Shown piece by piece: positions 8,898 to 18,053 of a stretch of 64,000 bases of DNA. The translations under genes and the position numbers were made by a program. Positions within the stretch are counted from its first letter, which is position 1, and each line of letters opens with the position of its first letter. The notes below the pieces were generated by a model. It was not told where the DNA came from, searched no databases, and worked only from the letters and a program-made list of their open reading frames with translations. This DNA comes from Shewanella benthica KT99 (lineage in GTDB: Bacteria; Pseudomonadota; Gammaproteobacteria; Enterobacterales; Shewanellaceae). The stretch covers positions 1 through 64,000 of the forward strand of contig NZ_ABIC01000025.1 in assembly GCF_000172075.1 (NCBI RefSeq). Reading direction: 5' to 3'.

Positions 8898-9125
8898 ATT
8901 ATCTGCAAGCCTTCGATGTGGTAGATAGCTTAGTTTAAGCGTTCCTTGCACCATCGAACGTCGTAGAACAGAAGCTCAGCCTGAGATTCTCCTTTTTTTA
9001 AGCGAATCAAAACCACAGGTCATTCCGGTATGCTTGTGGCCGGAATCCAGTTCTTAGCTGGAAGGATCTAGGTAAGGCTGAAAAAGTTTCGAGCTCCTGG
9101 CTATGAGCTACGAGCTAGAGAGGGG

Positions 9126-10016
9126 TTAGTTACGATAGGGGGAAAATATCTCCAATAACCAATCGATAAAGGCTTGGGCTTTGAGTGACAGGTTACTGGA
9201 TTTTGGGGTCAGCACATAGTAGATGTAAGGACTGGTGAAGCCTGTATCGAAGGGGATCACTAAACTTCCATCTGCCAGTTGTTCTTCGATAAAAAATCTT
9301 GGAATAAGCGCCACTCCCATGCCTCCTGCCGCTGCCTGACTGAGCATATAGAAATGTTCCATGCCAAACTTCTTATCTGTGGTCAGAGTCAGTCCAACCT
9401 GTTGTGACCAGTAGGGCCAAAGCTCTGGTCGGGTCGTGTGCTTAAGCAAGGTCATCTTGTTGATGTCTTTGACGGTTTTAAGTTGCTCGGCTAACAGAGG
9501 AGAGCATACCAAGCAGAGATCTTCATCCATTAGCTTGATAAAATTGGCATCTGTCGGCTCATGCTGAGCACTTCTGATGGCAATATCACAGCGGCTGTTA
9601 TCAAAATCTACCGCAAAATCGCCGATGGAGAGATCCACATACAGATGAGGGTGGCGCTGCTTAAACTCCTCCATCCGGGGGATAAGCCAATTGATGGTAA
9701 GGCTAGGCAAGACGTTGATAGACAGTGTTTGAGCTCGCATCTGTTGTGACTTTATCTCATCTGTCGCATTATTTATTGTCTGCAGCGCCGACTGCACCTG
9801 GATCAGGTAACCTTGGGCATCATCGGTGAGTAATAATTTTCTATGTTGGCGAATGAATAAAGGCACGCCTAAAAATGACTCCAATCCCTTGATCTGTTTG
9901 CTGATGGCTCCATGAGTGACAAATAGTTCGTCGGCCGCTTTGCTAAAACTCAAGTGTCTCGCGGCAGATTCAAAAGCCAGGAGTGAATTGAGTGGTGGAA
10001 GAGGTGAATGCATCAT
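9126..10016 (-). CDS. LysR-family transcriptional regulator (GcvA-like)
   Basis: A 296-residue LysR regulator. The winged helix-turn-helix is at residues about 7-65 (LNSLLAFESAARHLSFSKAA, then THGAISKQIKGLE). The effector domain runs from about 92 to 290, and CDIAIRSA marks the hinge of its second lobe. Overall shape and length match the GcvA subgroup. It is divergent from the TSUP exporter gene with 124 bases between the starts, a common LysR-target arrangement, so that exporter is the likely target. The inducer is unknown. Confidence 0.92.
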   Translation of the reverse strand: MMHSPLPPLNSLLAFESAARHLSFSKAADELFVTHGAISKQIKGLESFLGVPLFIRQHRKLLLTDDAQGYLIQVQSALQTINNATDEIKSQQMRAQTLSINVLPSLTINWLIPRMEEFKQRHPHLYVDLSIGDFAVDFDNSRCDIAIRSAQHEPTDANFIKLMDEDLCLVCSPLLAEQLKTVKDINKMTLLKHTTRPELWPYWSQQVGLTLTTDKKFGMEHFYMLSQAAAGGMGVALIPRFFIEEQLADGSLVIPFDTGFTSPYIYYVLTPKSSNLSLKAQAFIDWLLEIFSPYRN

Positions 10017-10140
10017 GTCCCCATTGACTACTTGTGTGAGAATATCTCACTCTAAGTGGACGATAACTCCTTTGCGTATATCGTGCAAATATCGTCTAAT
10101 AATGCCATTCTACGCGTGTAAACTATTCTGAGACTTATCT

Positions 10141-10920
10141 ATGCCATTGGAACTATCCTATGAACTTATCGCACTCCTGTTTGGCGTGGCAATGCTGGCA
10201 GGCTTTATCGACGCGATTGCGGGAGGCGGTGGTTTAATCACGATTCCAGCGCTGATGTGGGCAGGTCTTCCGCCTACTGCTGCACTGGCGACCAACAAGC
10301 TGCAAGCCTGTGGTGGCAGTTTCTTTGCCAGCCTTTATTTTGTGCGTAAAGGCATGGTAAAACTCGGTGAGATGAAGTTGGCCATAGCTTGCGCCTTCGT
10401 CGGTGCTGCTATCGGCACCATAGCCGTACAGATGATTGATACCGCTTTCTTAGAGACACTGTTGCCCTTCTTAATTCTAGGCATAGGTGGCTACTTTCTG
10501 TTTTCAAAGAAGATCAGCGAAGAAGACAAACATCAAGTATTTACCCCTGTCATGTTTGGTTTCACCGCAGCATTCGGCATTGGGTTATATGATGGATTTT
10601 TTGGCCCAGGAACCGGCAGCTTCTTCGCATTAGCCTTCGTGTCGCTTGCAGGTTTTGGATTAGCGAAAGCCACAGCTCATGCGAAAGTTCTCAACTTCTC
10701 GACTAATATCGCCTCACTCATCTTCTTCGCCATCGGTGGCAAAGTACTTTGGATGATCGGCGGCGTCATGCTCGTTGGTCAGGCAATCGGAGCCACTCTA
10801 GGCTCGCGTATGGTCGTCACCAAGGGGACAAAAATTATCAAACCAATAGTCGTCACTATGTCTATCGCCATGAGTGTGAAGTTATTGTCGACTCAATATG
10901 ATCTGTTTTCTTGGGTTTAA
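10141..10920 (+). CDS. TSUP-family (TauE/SafE, YfcA-like) membrane transporter
   Basis: A 259-residue inner-membrane protein with about eight hydrophobic segments arranged as two repeats. The glycine-rich signature DAIAGGGGLITIPAL is near residue 25 and its counterpart GLYDGFFGPGTGSFFALAF is near residue 155, as in YfcA/TauE/SafE proteins. Members export sulfite or organosulfonates, but the substrate here cannot be assigned. The neighbouring divergent LysR gene suggests inducible expression. Confidence 0.92.
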   Translation: MPLELSYELIALLFGVAMLAGFIDAIAGGGGLITIPALMWAGLPPTAALATNKLQACGGSFFASLYFVRKGMVKLGEMKLAIACAFVGAAIGTIAVQMIDTAFLETLLPFLILGIGGYFLFSKKISEEDKHQVFTPVMFGFTAAFGIGLYDGFFGPGTGSFFALAFVSLAGFGLAKATAHAKVLNFSTNIASLIFFAIGGKVLWMIGGVMLVGQAIGATLGSRMVVTKGTKIIKPIVVTMSIAMSVKLLSTQYDLFSWV

Positions 10921-11366
10921 GAAAGCTGAAGTGGTCAAGTAAAACTGGACTCCAACTTGTACGTACTCCAGTATCGTCTCTCAGATTCATTTGGTTTCAG
11001 GTGGTTTTATCTGTCATTCCGGCAGATCTTTTGCGCCGGAATTCAGTGGGTTTTAGTGTTGGGATATGGATTTGAAGATCGTACCTCATTATGACTTATA
11101 GCCTGCGGCAGCTTCTGATGTGAATGGTCTTGTATGTTCCTGACATACATAAGACATTTGATATCAATTTTGAGAAGAGTTCATTGCACCCATATATTCG
11201 GCCTGTTTATGAGGTTAACCTCTGGCCCTGATGGATATTTGCCTCTACTTTCCTGAACATCTACACGGCTTCTTTAGAGCCCTTGCGGCTGTTAGGTTTT
11301 AAGTAGAGCAGTCTGACGGTCTCATCATCAAATCAAGTGTCATAGCAACTTGCTGGTATGTTTTAC
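10921..11366. other. Intergenic region with a possible insertion-sequence scar
   Basis: No credible gene is present. On the minus strand at about 10930-10990 a short open stretch reads like the tail of an IS3-type transposase (PNESERRYW). The adjoining GTGGTCAAGTAAAACTGG at 10931-10948 resembles IS3-family ends I recall from Shewanella. Only about 60 bases are preserved, so this is tentative. The rest up to the IS110 element holds no recognised feature. Confidence 0.35.
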
Positions 11367-11400
11367 ACTAACTCGTTTCGTCTTACTCTAGGACTAACTG

Positions 11401-12417
11401 CTACGCAAATGTCCTATATTCATCTTCCCTAGCGGCGATAGCCCAGGTTATTCTTGCAAGCTTGTTAGCCACTGCAACACAAGCCTTATTAAACCCCTTT
11501 CTTTCTGCCAAAGCGTATGCCCAGTGGCTCAACCTATCTTGTTTTCCTCCGCAGTGCTGCAAGACCGCTCTTGCTCCATGTATAAACAAAGTTCGTAAAT
11601 AGGCATTGCCTCTTTTGCTTATCCCTAGCAGGTTATCTTTGCCGCCACTGCTATGTTGTCTTGGCACTAAGCCACACCAAGCTGAGAAGTGCCGGCCATT
11701 GGAGAAGTCTTTTCCTTCCCCTACCGCTGCATAAAAAGCTGTCGAAGTGACAGGACCAATACCTGGAGATGTCTCTATACGCAGGCAAACAGGGTTTGTA
11801 TTTCTCTCTTCTACTATCTGCGTATCACAGCTCTTTAGGCGTTTCTCGATGTCGGTAAATTCTTCATGCAACTGATTGAATATGTATCGTCCTTTCACTG
11901 TCAGTTCATTGTTCTCATCAGATAAAATGTCAGGGAACGCTTTCCTAAAGGCCGCTTTGCTTTTTGCTATTACGATACCGTACTCTGCCAGCATGCCTCT
12001 AACCTGGTTGACTAAGGCTGTAGTCTGCTTGTTTAAGCGCTCCCTCATTCGGTGAAGCATCTGTACATCCTGCTGCTCGACAGGCTTTGGTTGTACGAAG
12101 CGCATATTTGGTCTTTGAGCAGCCTCTGCTATTGCAAGGGCATCGTTATAATCATTTTTATTAGCAGGCCTGTATGGAATGACGTATTGAGGGGCTATCA
12201 ATTTGACTTCATGGCCTACCTTTTGAAACTCTCTAGCCCAGTAATTCGCTCCACCACAAGCCTCCATGACAACAAGGCTAGGCTCTACTTGTGCAAAAAA
12301 ATGAATTAAGTCTTTACGCTTAATCATCTTCTTTTTGACAAGCTTTCCTGCTTTATTCACGCCAACAAAATGGAAAACAGACTTTGCGATATCTAAACCA
12401 ATTGTAGTAATCTTCAT
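11401..12417 (-). CDS. IS110-family DEDD transposase/recombinase
   Basis: A 338-residue recombinase. The N-terminal RuvC-like DEDD domain opens with TTIGLDIAKSVFHFVGVN and includes VVMEACGGANYW. The C-terminal Transposase_20 region has SPGIGPVTSTAFYAAVGEG and a conserved serine region HFSAWCGLVPRQHSSGG. A start at 12504 would give 367 residues, but the extra 29 codons run through an inverted repeat and have no family resemblance. The ATG at 12417 gives the usual N-terminus and follows an AGAGGA motif. The frame is unbroken, so the enzyme may be functional. Confidence 0.92.
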   Translation of the reverse strand: MKITTIGLDIAKSVFHFVGVNKAGKLVKKKMIKRKDLIHFFAQVEPSLVVMEACGGANYWAREFQKVGHEVKLIAPQYVIPYRPANKNDYNDALAIAEAAQRPNMRFVQPKPVEQQDVQMLHRMRERLNKQTTALVNQVRGMLAEYGIVIAKSKAAFRKAFPDILSDENNELTVKGRYIFNQLHEEFTDIEKRLKSCDTQIVEERNTNPVCLRIETSPGIGPVTSTAFYAAVGEGKDFSNGRHFSAWCGLVPRQHSSGGKDNLLGISKRGNAYLRTLFIHGARAVLQHCGGKQDRLSHWAYALAERKGFNKACVAVANKLARITWAIAAREDEYRTFA

Positions 12418-12419
12418 GG

Positions 12420-12498
12420 TGGACCCGTCCTCTTTCTGGTGAGTTGTAGCAACTACATCGTGGTCCATTGCGAGGCCGATTAAAAGGGGATGGGTCCA
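12420..12498 (-). promoter_or_regulatory. Hairpin covering the transposase ribosome-binding site
   Basis: An 11-base inverted repeat (12420-12430 with 12488-12498, one A-C mismatch in the transcript) brackets 57 bases directly upstream of the transposase start. The 3' arm overlaps the GGA of the ribosome-binding site. Pairing could limit translation or form part of a structured guide RNA. Confidence 0.45.
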
Positions 12499-12597
12499 TT
12501 CCATTATCTACACTGAGGTTTTCACAAACAGCCTATCTCTTCAATTTAGGTTTATTGCTAGGCTTCGTAACTCACTTCTGCCACAAAACGAGTTAGT

Positions 12598-12909
12598 ACA
12601 ATTACTCAGTCATTTTTTGGCCATCATAATTTTCAATGAGAAATGTATTGAAAAATGCATCAAATAGAACGTAACTGCCGTGGCGCATTTTAAGCATCGT
12701 TTCTAGAATGGATTACTAGATCTCAGCAATATAGAGTCTACTAAGTTAAAGTACCAAAATCTTATGGGTGTCCACTTATCGTGATTGCATGATACGAATA
12801 AACTTGATAGTTTAATACGCATTAAATCACTGTCTTACAGCTTGATGAGCGCTCATGATGTTAGAATCGGTATGCGGTCAATGGCCTCATTTTCATGATG
12901 GGTGGCTTG
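12598..12909. other. Intergenic region without a recognised gene
   Basis: AT-rich sequence to the right of the IS110 element. I see no open frame of convincing composition, no tRNA and no clear promoter. Confidence 0.5.
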
Positions 12910-12962
12910 ATAAATCCTTTATAAATCCTTTATAAATCCTTTGATAAACCCCTTGATAAATT
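12910..12962. repeat. Short 11-base tandem repeat
   Basis: ATAAATCCTTT is repeated three times perfectly at 12910-12942. It then degenerates into two related units (GATAAACCCCTT, GATAAATTC) up to 12962. It lies just before the terminator of the MFS transporter gene and has the look of replication slippage. Confidence 0.85.
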
Positions 12963-12975
12963 CAATTCTAAACGT

Positions 12976-13002
12976 AAAAAAGCCCAGAATATTCGGGGCT
13001 TT
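12976..13002 (-). terminator. Terminator of the POT-like MFS gene
   Basis: Read on the minus strand, arms AAAGCCC and GGGCTTT are followed by five T. It is placed 37 bases after the transporter stop. Confidence 0.85.
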
Positions 13003-13038
13003 CATTAGCAAAAAATGGCTTACTCATACTGAATAAAG

Positions 13039-14448
13039 TTATGCCGTTGCGAGCTCAGCCTCTGCGGTTTTATTCGCATCTAAGCGCTTAATCACGACGC
13101 CATAGATAACCAAGGAGAGGGCAGAAACCGTCGCGATACCGGCAAAGAAGTACCAGATGTAATGTGCATGCGATGCCGCAGCCGCCCATTCGACATGGGT
13201 ATCGAAGTTACGAGGGTTCGGGCAGTATGCCTCTAACAGGTATCCGGACAGACCGAAGCCTAATAGCGAACTGATAAAGGAGTGCAGATGAGAGAAACCT
13301 AGGTAGAGTCCCTCCTCACCCTTAGGTGCCTGCAGCGAGAAGTATTCGAGGAAGCGCGGCGAGATGAAACACTCGGCCAAGCCTTGGAACATGATACCTA
13401 TGATCATCATAGCCGCAATAGGATGCATACCTAAGATGGTTTCGGTAGCCGCAAACATATTACCCGATGCCATGAGAAGCGCCGAGAAAGGCATGATAAG
13501 CATACCGATAGTCATCGAAGAGAGCGCACTACGTTTGCTCATCATTGCAGTCACGAGACTGACCGACAGAAATACCACTAGCGGATTGACATTGGCATAC
13601 CAGGAAGGCGAAGAACCCTCACCCGCCATACGCAATACGTACTTAGGCATAGTCGCATACAGCTGATGCTGTACCATCCAGAAACCACTGATGATAACTG
13701 TCAGTGCGACTAATCGACCATTACTCAGTACTCTGGTTAGTGCAGAGCATATTTCAGCCAAAGACTTTCCTTTGCTGTTGGTCTCGGCATTTTTGAAGAA
13801 GATAAATATACTGAAAAATGCAATCAGCGTCATACTCGCCGCAAAATAGTTCAGGTTGATTAACCCCAGATCGCCCATGGATTCACGCAGAGGTTTAACC
13901 ACTGTTTTACCCGAGAAAGCACCGATATTAACCATCATATAGAAGATAGAGAAGCCTTTAGCACGGTTAGCGGTAGTCGTACATTTAGCTACGGTAGCCG
14001 TGATCACTGCCTTGATAAACGACCCACCAATCATGATAACGATAAGGATCGGCACAATTGCCCAACGAATATCGGCCTCTTGCAGTCCGTGATAGACCGC
14101 CTCTTTACCATATTCAACCAGCCCTTGTCCCTCTAACAGAGTGGGGAAAAGCGCAAGTCCGGAGTAACCTAGGGTAAGCAGAGCGAAGGCCAGCAATAAT
14201 GCCCGCCTGAAGCCTATTTTATCTGCGAGCGCGCCACTAAAGGTCGGCAGAAAATAGAGGCCCGCGGAGAAAGAACCGGCAAGCCATGCGGCCTCTATAT
14301 CGCTAAATCCTAAGATTCGTGATAAATAAAGGGTGATGACAATGAACACGCCATAATAGGCGGCGCGCTCTAAAAGTTCGACACCATTAGCAATCCAAAA
14401 TATTTTTGGAAAACCCTGCTGCGTCGATGAGGACGTATTGTTAGTCAT
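13039..14448 (-). CDS. MFS transporter resembling POT/PTR peptide permeases
   Basis: A 469-residue polytopic inner-membrane protein with about 12 membrane segments. The first helix region carries ELLERAAYYGVF, the equivalent of the ERFSYYG-type signature of proton-dependent oligopeptide transporters. GFRRALLLAFALLTLGY matches the MFS loop 2-3 region. Both ends are intact (acceptor-rich N-terminus, polar C-terminus). A proton-coupled di/tripeptide uptake role is the best guess, but this subgroup is divergent from DtpA/DtpB. It is monocistronic and ends in a terminator. Confidence 0.8.
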   Translation of the reverse strand: MTNNTSSSTQQGFPKIFWIANGVELLERAAYYGVFIVITLYLSRILGFSDIEAAWLAGSFSAGLYFLPTFSGALADKIGFRRALLLAFALLTLGYSGLALFPTLLEGQGLVEYGKEAVYHGLQEADIRWAIVPILIVIMIGGSFIKAVITATVAKCTTTANRAKGFSIFYMMVNIGAFSGKTVVKPLRESMGDLGLINLNYFAASMTLIAFFSIFIFFKNAETNSKGKSLAEICSALTRVLSNGRLVALTVIISGFWMVQHQLYATMPKYVLRMAGEGSSPSWYANVNPLVVFLSVSLVTAMMSKRSALSSMTIGMLIMPFSALLMASGNMFAATETILGMHPIAAMMIIGIMFQGLAECFISPRFLEYFSLQAPKGEEGLYLGFSHLHSFISSLLGFGLSGYLLEAYCPNPRNFDTHVEWAAAASHAHYIWYFFAGIATVSALSLVIYGVVIKRLDANKTAEAELATA

Positions 14449-15029
14449 TTTATTTTATTCCAGATCTGAAGTCGTTATCTGCATCAAGCCATTATCTAAG
14501 CCGGTGATGATGCAATGGTGATTATATCTGTGCTATCTCTATTCGGTTAAGGCCTGAGTTTCCGTCTGGCTGAAGTCTCGACTTCAATCGGTTTGAAACC
14601 CACATACATCGACTCGAGGCCGATGTGCCTCAAATATTTAACGCGGGATCCTATCACGATTTTGTTAATGACAAGACAGTTAATGCCCCATATTACGCGC
14701 TCCATAGGCCAAAATTATTAACAAGAAGTTATATCGACTAACAACACAGGCAGCTTAGAAGTGTTTGGACAAGCTAACGTGGCCCGGCCCTCTTCCTTAG
14801 CACAAGAATGGGTGCCTTGATTATATAGTGACCAGAATAGTAATAGACATTAATTACAAAATTAAAACGGCTTAATATATAGCTAACCAATAATAAACAG
14901 CCTTTGTGACCGAGTTCAATTAATATAAAATTAAATCAATGTTTTAGGTGCCACTGGTTACCATGTCGATCCTAAATCGTTATACTGCTAAAGGACTGTT
15001 GGCTGGAGGTTAAACATGTTTTTTTACGG
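14449..15029. other. Intergenic region between MFS gene and broken GGDEF gene
   Basis: About 580 bases. The part near 14450-14640 is presumably the transporter promoter. The rest is AT-rich and contains no convincing open frame, RNA gene or terminator. Confidence 0.5.
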
Positions 15030-16645
15030 ATGAAAAAGTGGCTGGCTTGGTTGGGCTGTGTACTTTTCGTTTTTAGTGCAAATGGATTTGCTAGTGGTAC
15101 GTTAACTGAATTAGAACGTTCAGTCAAAGCGGTTAGCCCAGCTGACGGTATCGTGTTATGGGATGAATTCACTCTAAAAAACAGCAATCTTGAAGCTGAG
15201 CAACAAGCGAAAGTGTACTATCTCTATGGTCAGCTTTATGAGAAAACCCGTCAACTCGATCTATCAATCGACAGTTATGATAAAGGCATTGAATTAGTTA
15301 GATTTCTACCGATTACTGATGTGCTTATCGATAGTCATTTAGAGCGTTCATTTGCAATCCAACGATCCCGCGGCATATTGTTTCGATAGAAAACAAGCCC
15401 TTGTTTATGCTCGCCAACATCACAATGCCAAATTACTTGCTAAGTCCTTAACTCAAAATGCTTTTTGCTTTAACGAACCTACGTCGATACATAAAGGGAT
15501 TGCCTTGCTCGATGAAGCGATGGCCATTGTCGATAAAGACAACCTCAATGTAAATCGTAAAGCGATGATTTATAACGCAACAGGCAGTTTGTATCGCCAA
15601 GCTGGACTACATCGACGTGGTTATGACAGTTTTGAAAAAGCTTATCAAACATGGCAAAGCATTAATGACATTGAAGACATGTTTAATATGCAATACAACA
15701 TGTTGAGTGAGGCCATTAGTCTAGGGGATTGGGATAAGGCAAGCCAAAGTGTTGAGGCTGAAAAAGCCGCTGATATGGCGCGAATATTTAAACAAGATGA
15801 TAGCTTTGCTGCAAACCAAAAATCGATGTTGCTTCAGGCTGATGCCATTATTGCACTTGATGATCATGACCCAGTTAATGTGCTGAATAAGCTATTTCAA
15901 GTGATAGATATAGAAAGAGAGATGAATCAAAGTGTGATTGATAATGAGGTGATCAGTTCATCGCTTGATCATCATTCTGCATTGGCTGAGTTTGAAAATG
16001 AATTGCTGGGTAATCGTTTAGCCATTAATGAGTTGAGTTTTGCTTCAGCCGAAGATAAAGAGCGGATTAATGAGCTTAAGTTGAGTTTGTTTTTTGTTGT
16101 CATCACCGTGCTATTTTGCATTGTGTTATTTTTATTCTACTCACGTAGAACGTTTAAAGTGTGTGCGCAAACTGACTTTTTAACTGGGCTTGCTAATCGG
16201 GGATATACCTTCAAAAAAGGTCAAAAAATCATTGAAAAAGCAACAACCAGTGTCAGTGATTATGTTTGACATTGATAACTTTAAATCGATTAATGATCGT
16301 TATGGGCATCATATCGGTGATTTAGCGATAAAAGCCGCCTCAAAACGAACCAGAAGATGGCTGAAGAAGCATGATTTAGTGGGCCGGATCGGTGGTGAAG
16401 AATTTTTAATTGTGCTTGAAAATACCTCTAAAAAAGAGGCGTACAATATCGCGGACCGAATTCGACATGGCATCGAGACGCAAGTTTTTCAATTTGATGA
16501 TGTGACTGTTGAATTTACCATTAGTTTGGGTGTCGCAGCGTTGAATGAACATACAACAAGCTTATTAGGACTGATGAAACAAGCAGATGATGCTTTGTAT
16601 CGAGCTAAATTCTCAGGTAAGAATAAGGTCTGTTTAGCGGCTTAA
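15030..16645 (+). pseudogene. Frame-split TPR-GGDEF diguanylate cyclase
   Basis: Three successive frames together read as one protein of about 538 residues. They encode a signal peptide (ATG 15030, ending NGFASG), TPR-like helices from about residue 45 to 240, a membrane segment (FFVVITVLFCIVLFLFY, about 16090-16140), and a GGDEF domain (DFLTGLANR, MFDIDNFKSINDRYGH, RIGGEEFLIVLE). The catalytic GGEEF and metal-binding Asp are intact. The frame changes at about 15350-15360 (a TTT that should probably be TT) and again near 16240-16260. Each shift equals one extra base. Either the gene is dead or the bases are sequencing errors. An intact protein would sense through periplasmic TPRs and make c-di-GMP in the cytoplasm. 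Confidence 0.85.
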
Positions 16646-16683
16646 TGCATTCGAATTAAGCCTAGTTGACATGTTTTGGTTCA

Positions 16684-16932
16684 GTACGGCCATACTTACT
16701 GATGCCGCGTTCAACGAAGGGCAACTAAGACACCCAGGATTCTCAGATGAAGATCCCTTGACTAAGCTATGGCCTATGTAGACCACTCCTTACTAATAGG
16801 GCCTATCCTATCTGGGCTAAGATGGCTCAGGCACCGGAAACCTCAGACTTCACCAGCATTAAACTGCGTATCAAGACAGCGCTTAATCAAGACCCAGATA
16901 TACCCATGTCAAAGTATTTTATTCAAGCATAA
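16684..16932 (+). pseudogene. Degraded ORF of unknown origin
   Basis: From about 16690 one frame reads TDAAFNEGQLRHPGFSDED and then stops at 16776. The next frame reads NRAYPIWAKMAQAPETSDF and continues to a TAA at 16930. The protein-like composition in two adjoining frames suggests the tail of a broken gene, cut on the right by the IS21 relic ten bases later. I do not recognise the family. Confidence 0.4.
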
Positions 16933-16942
16933 CTAAACGGCA

Positions 16943-17864
16943 TGTTTCGGTTTAATCCGATCGCTCATTCCGCGACAATCCGGTCATTTTAGGCCTAACT
17001 CCGGAAACCACGATCGGATTATCGCGGAATCATTCTTTTTTCTCTTTTAAATCAATTAGTCGTTACCATTATTGGCATCAAAAAATGCCACCGGAAGCGA
17101 CAATGCCAAAAAAGAGAATAGTTATGACCAAAATCAACGAGGTTTTACGCCTCAAATTCGACTGCCAACTCTCCAATCGCAACATCGCTACCTGTGTCAA
17201 AATCGGGTGCTCTACTATCTCTGAAATACTCAGTCGGTTTAAGCTCAGCGAGCTAGGCTGGCCACTTCCCGATGGTACATCAGAGCTTCAACTCACTCAG
17301 GCCTTGTATCAAGACAAGGGGCCATCACAGCATAAGCTGATGCCGGATTTCGCGCTATGCTTCAAAGAATTGAAACGAAAAGGCATGACCAAGCGTCTAC
17401 TGTGGGAGGAATACCACACGCAATACCAGGCTTGTGCCTATGGCTACACTCAGTTTTGTGAGTACTACACTCGCTGGTTTAAGAAAAAGAAGCGCAGCAT
17501 GCGCCAGCAACACCTGCTCGTGCTAGATAATCTCAGATCGGCGGTTACCAAACCTTGCCGTTATGAACCGACCTTGAACGATAGTTATCGTAAACTCGCC
17601 AATCATTACTGCACGGCGGTGATGTCAGTCAGACCTTACAAACCCAAGGCCGAAAATGCGGTGTTGATCGTCGAGCGTTGGATCTTAATGCGACTACGGC
17701 ATCAAGTGTTTCATACCTATGCAGAGTTGAACATCGTCATCCGTAACTTGATGCATGATCTCAATCAGCGTGAGATGCGGCAGATAGGCGCCAGCCGTCA
17801 GGACTTATTTGAGATGTTAGATAAACCAGCGCTAAAGCCATTATCGCTGCAGCCCTATCTTTAA
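16943..17864 (+). mobile_element. IS21-family insertion sequence, left end and partial istA only
   Basis: The left end begins TGTTTCGGTTTAATCCGATC at 16943. It contains the repeated terminal motifs usual for IS21 transposase binding: ATTCCGCGACAATCCGGTC at 16967-16985 and an inverted near-copy at 17012-17030. A partial istA follows. No istB and no matching right end are found before avtA, so the element is a remnant. Confidence 0.8.
17103..17864 (+). pseudogene. istA: IstA transposase with internal and C-terminal deletions
   Basis: The frame is open (253 residues from ATG 17103), but intact IstA proteins are about 500 residues. The N-terminal helix-turn-helix is present (INEVLRLKFDCQLSNRNIAT). 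After YYTRWFKKKKRSMRQQH the protein jumps directly to LVLDNLRSAVTKPCRYEP. This skips the segment with the first catalytic aspartate of the DDE domain. The C-terminus also stops early at LQPYL. The in-frame deletion leaves an open frame without a complete active site. A GTG/ATG further upstream at 17085 is less likely because the IS21 family start MPKKRI fits 17103. Confidence 0.85.
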
Positions 17865-18053
17865 ACTATCCGAGCGAGAGATAGGGATATCGAACTGGCT
17901 GTTAAACATGGAGGTTGTTTGAAACGGTAGAGCTCACAGAGAGAGTGCTTGCGGCATGTCACAGAAGCGTTTGCGCTAAAGGTCGTTTATTCACATCCAT
18001 GTGATCACGACATTCGTACATCCTGTACAGCACCCACGGCAGGTACAAGTCAG

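Larger units (their letters stand above)
11367..12597 (-). mobile_element. IS110-family insertion sequence
   Basis: The element is defined by an intact IS110-type transposase and by a perfect 12-base inverted repeat: ACTAACTCGTTT at 11367-11378 and AAACGAGTTAGT at 12586-12597. Subterminal inverted repeats are typical of the IS1111 branch of IS110. The outermost ends cannot be placed by eye, since IS110 elements have no terminal inverted repeats and make little or no target duplication. About 170 bases of non-coding DNA lie between the transposase start and the right-hand repeat. Confidence 0.7.

Noticed and set aside
12418..12504. Transposase start at 12504
   Set aside because: The extra residues span an inverted repeat and lack family similarity; the ATG at 12417 gives the standard IS110 N-terminus.
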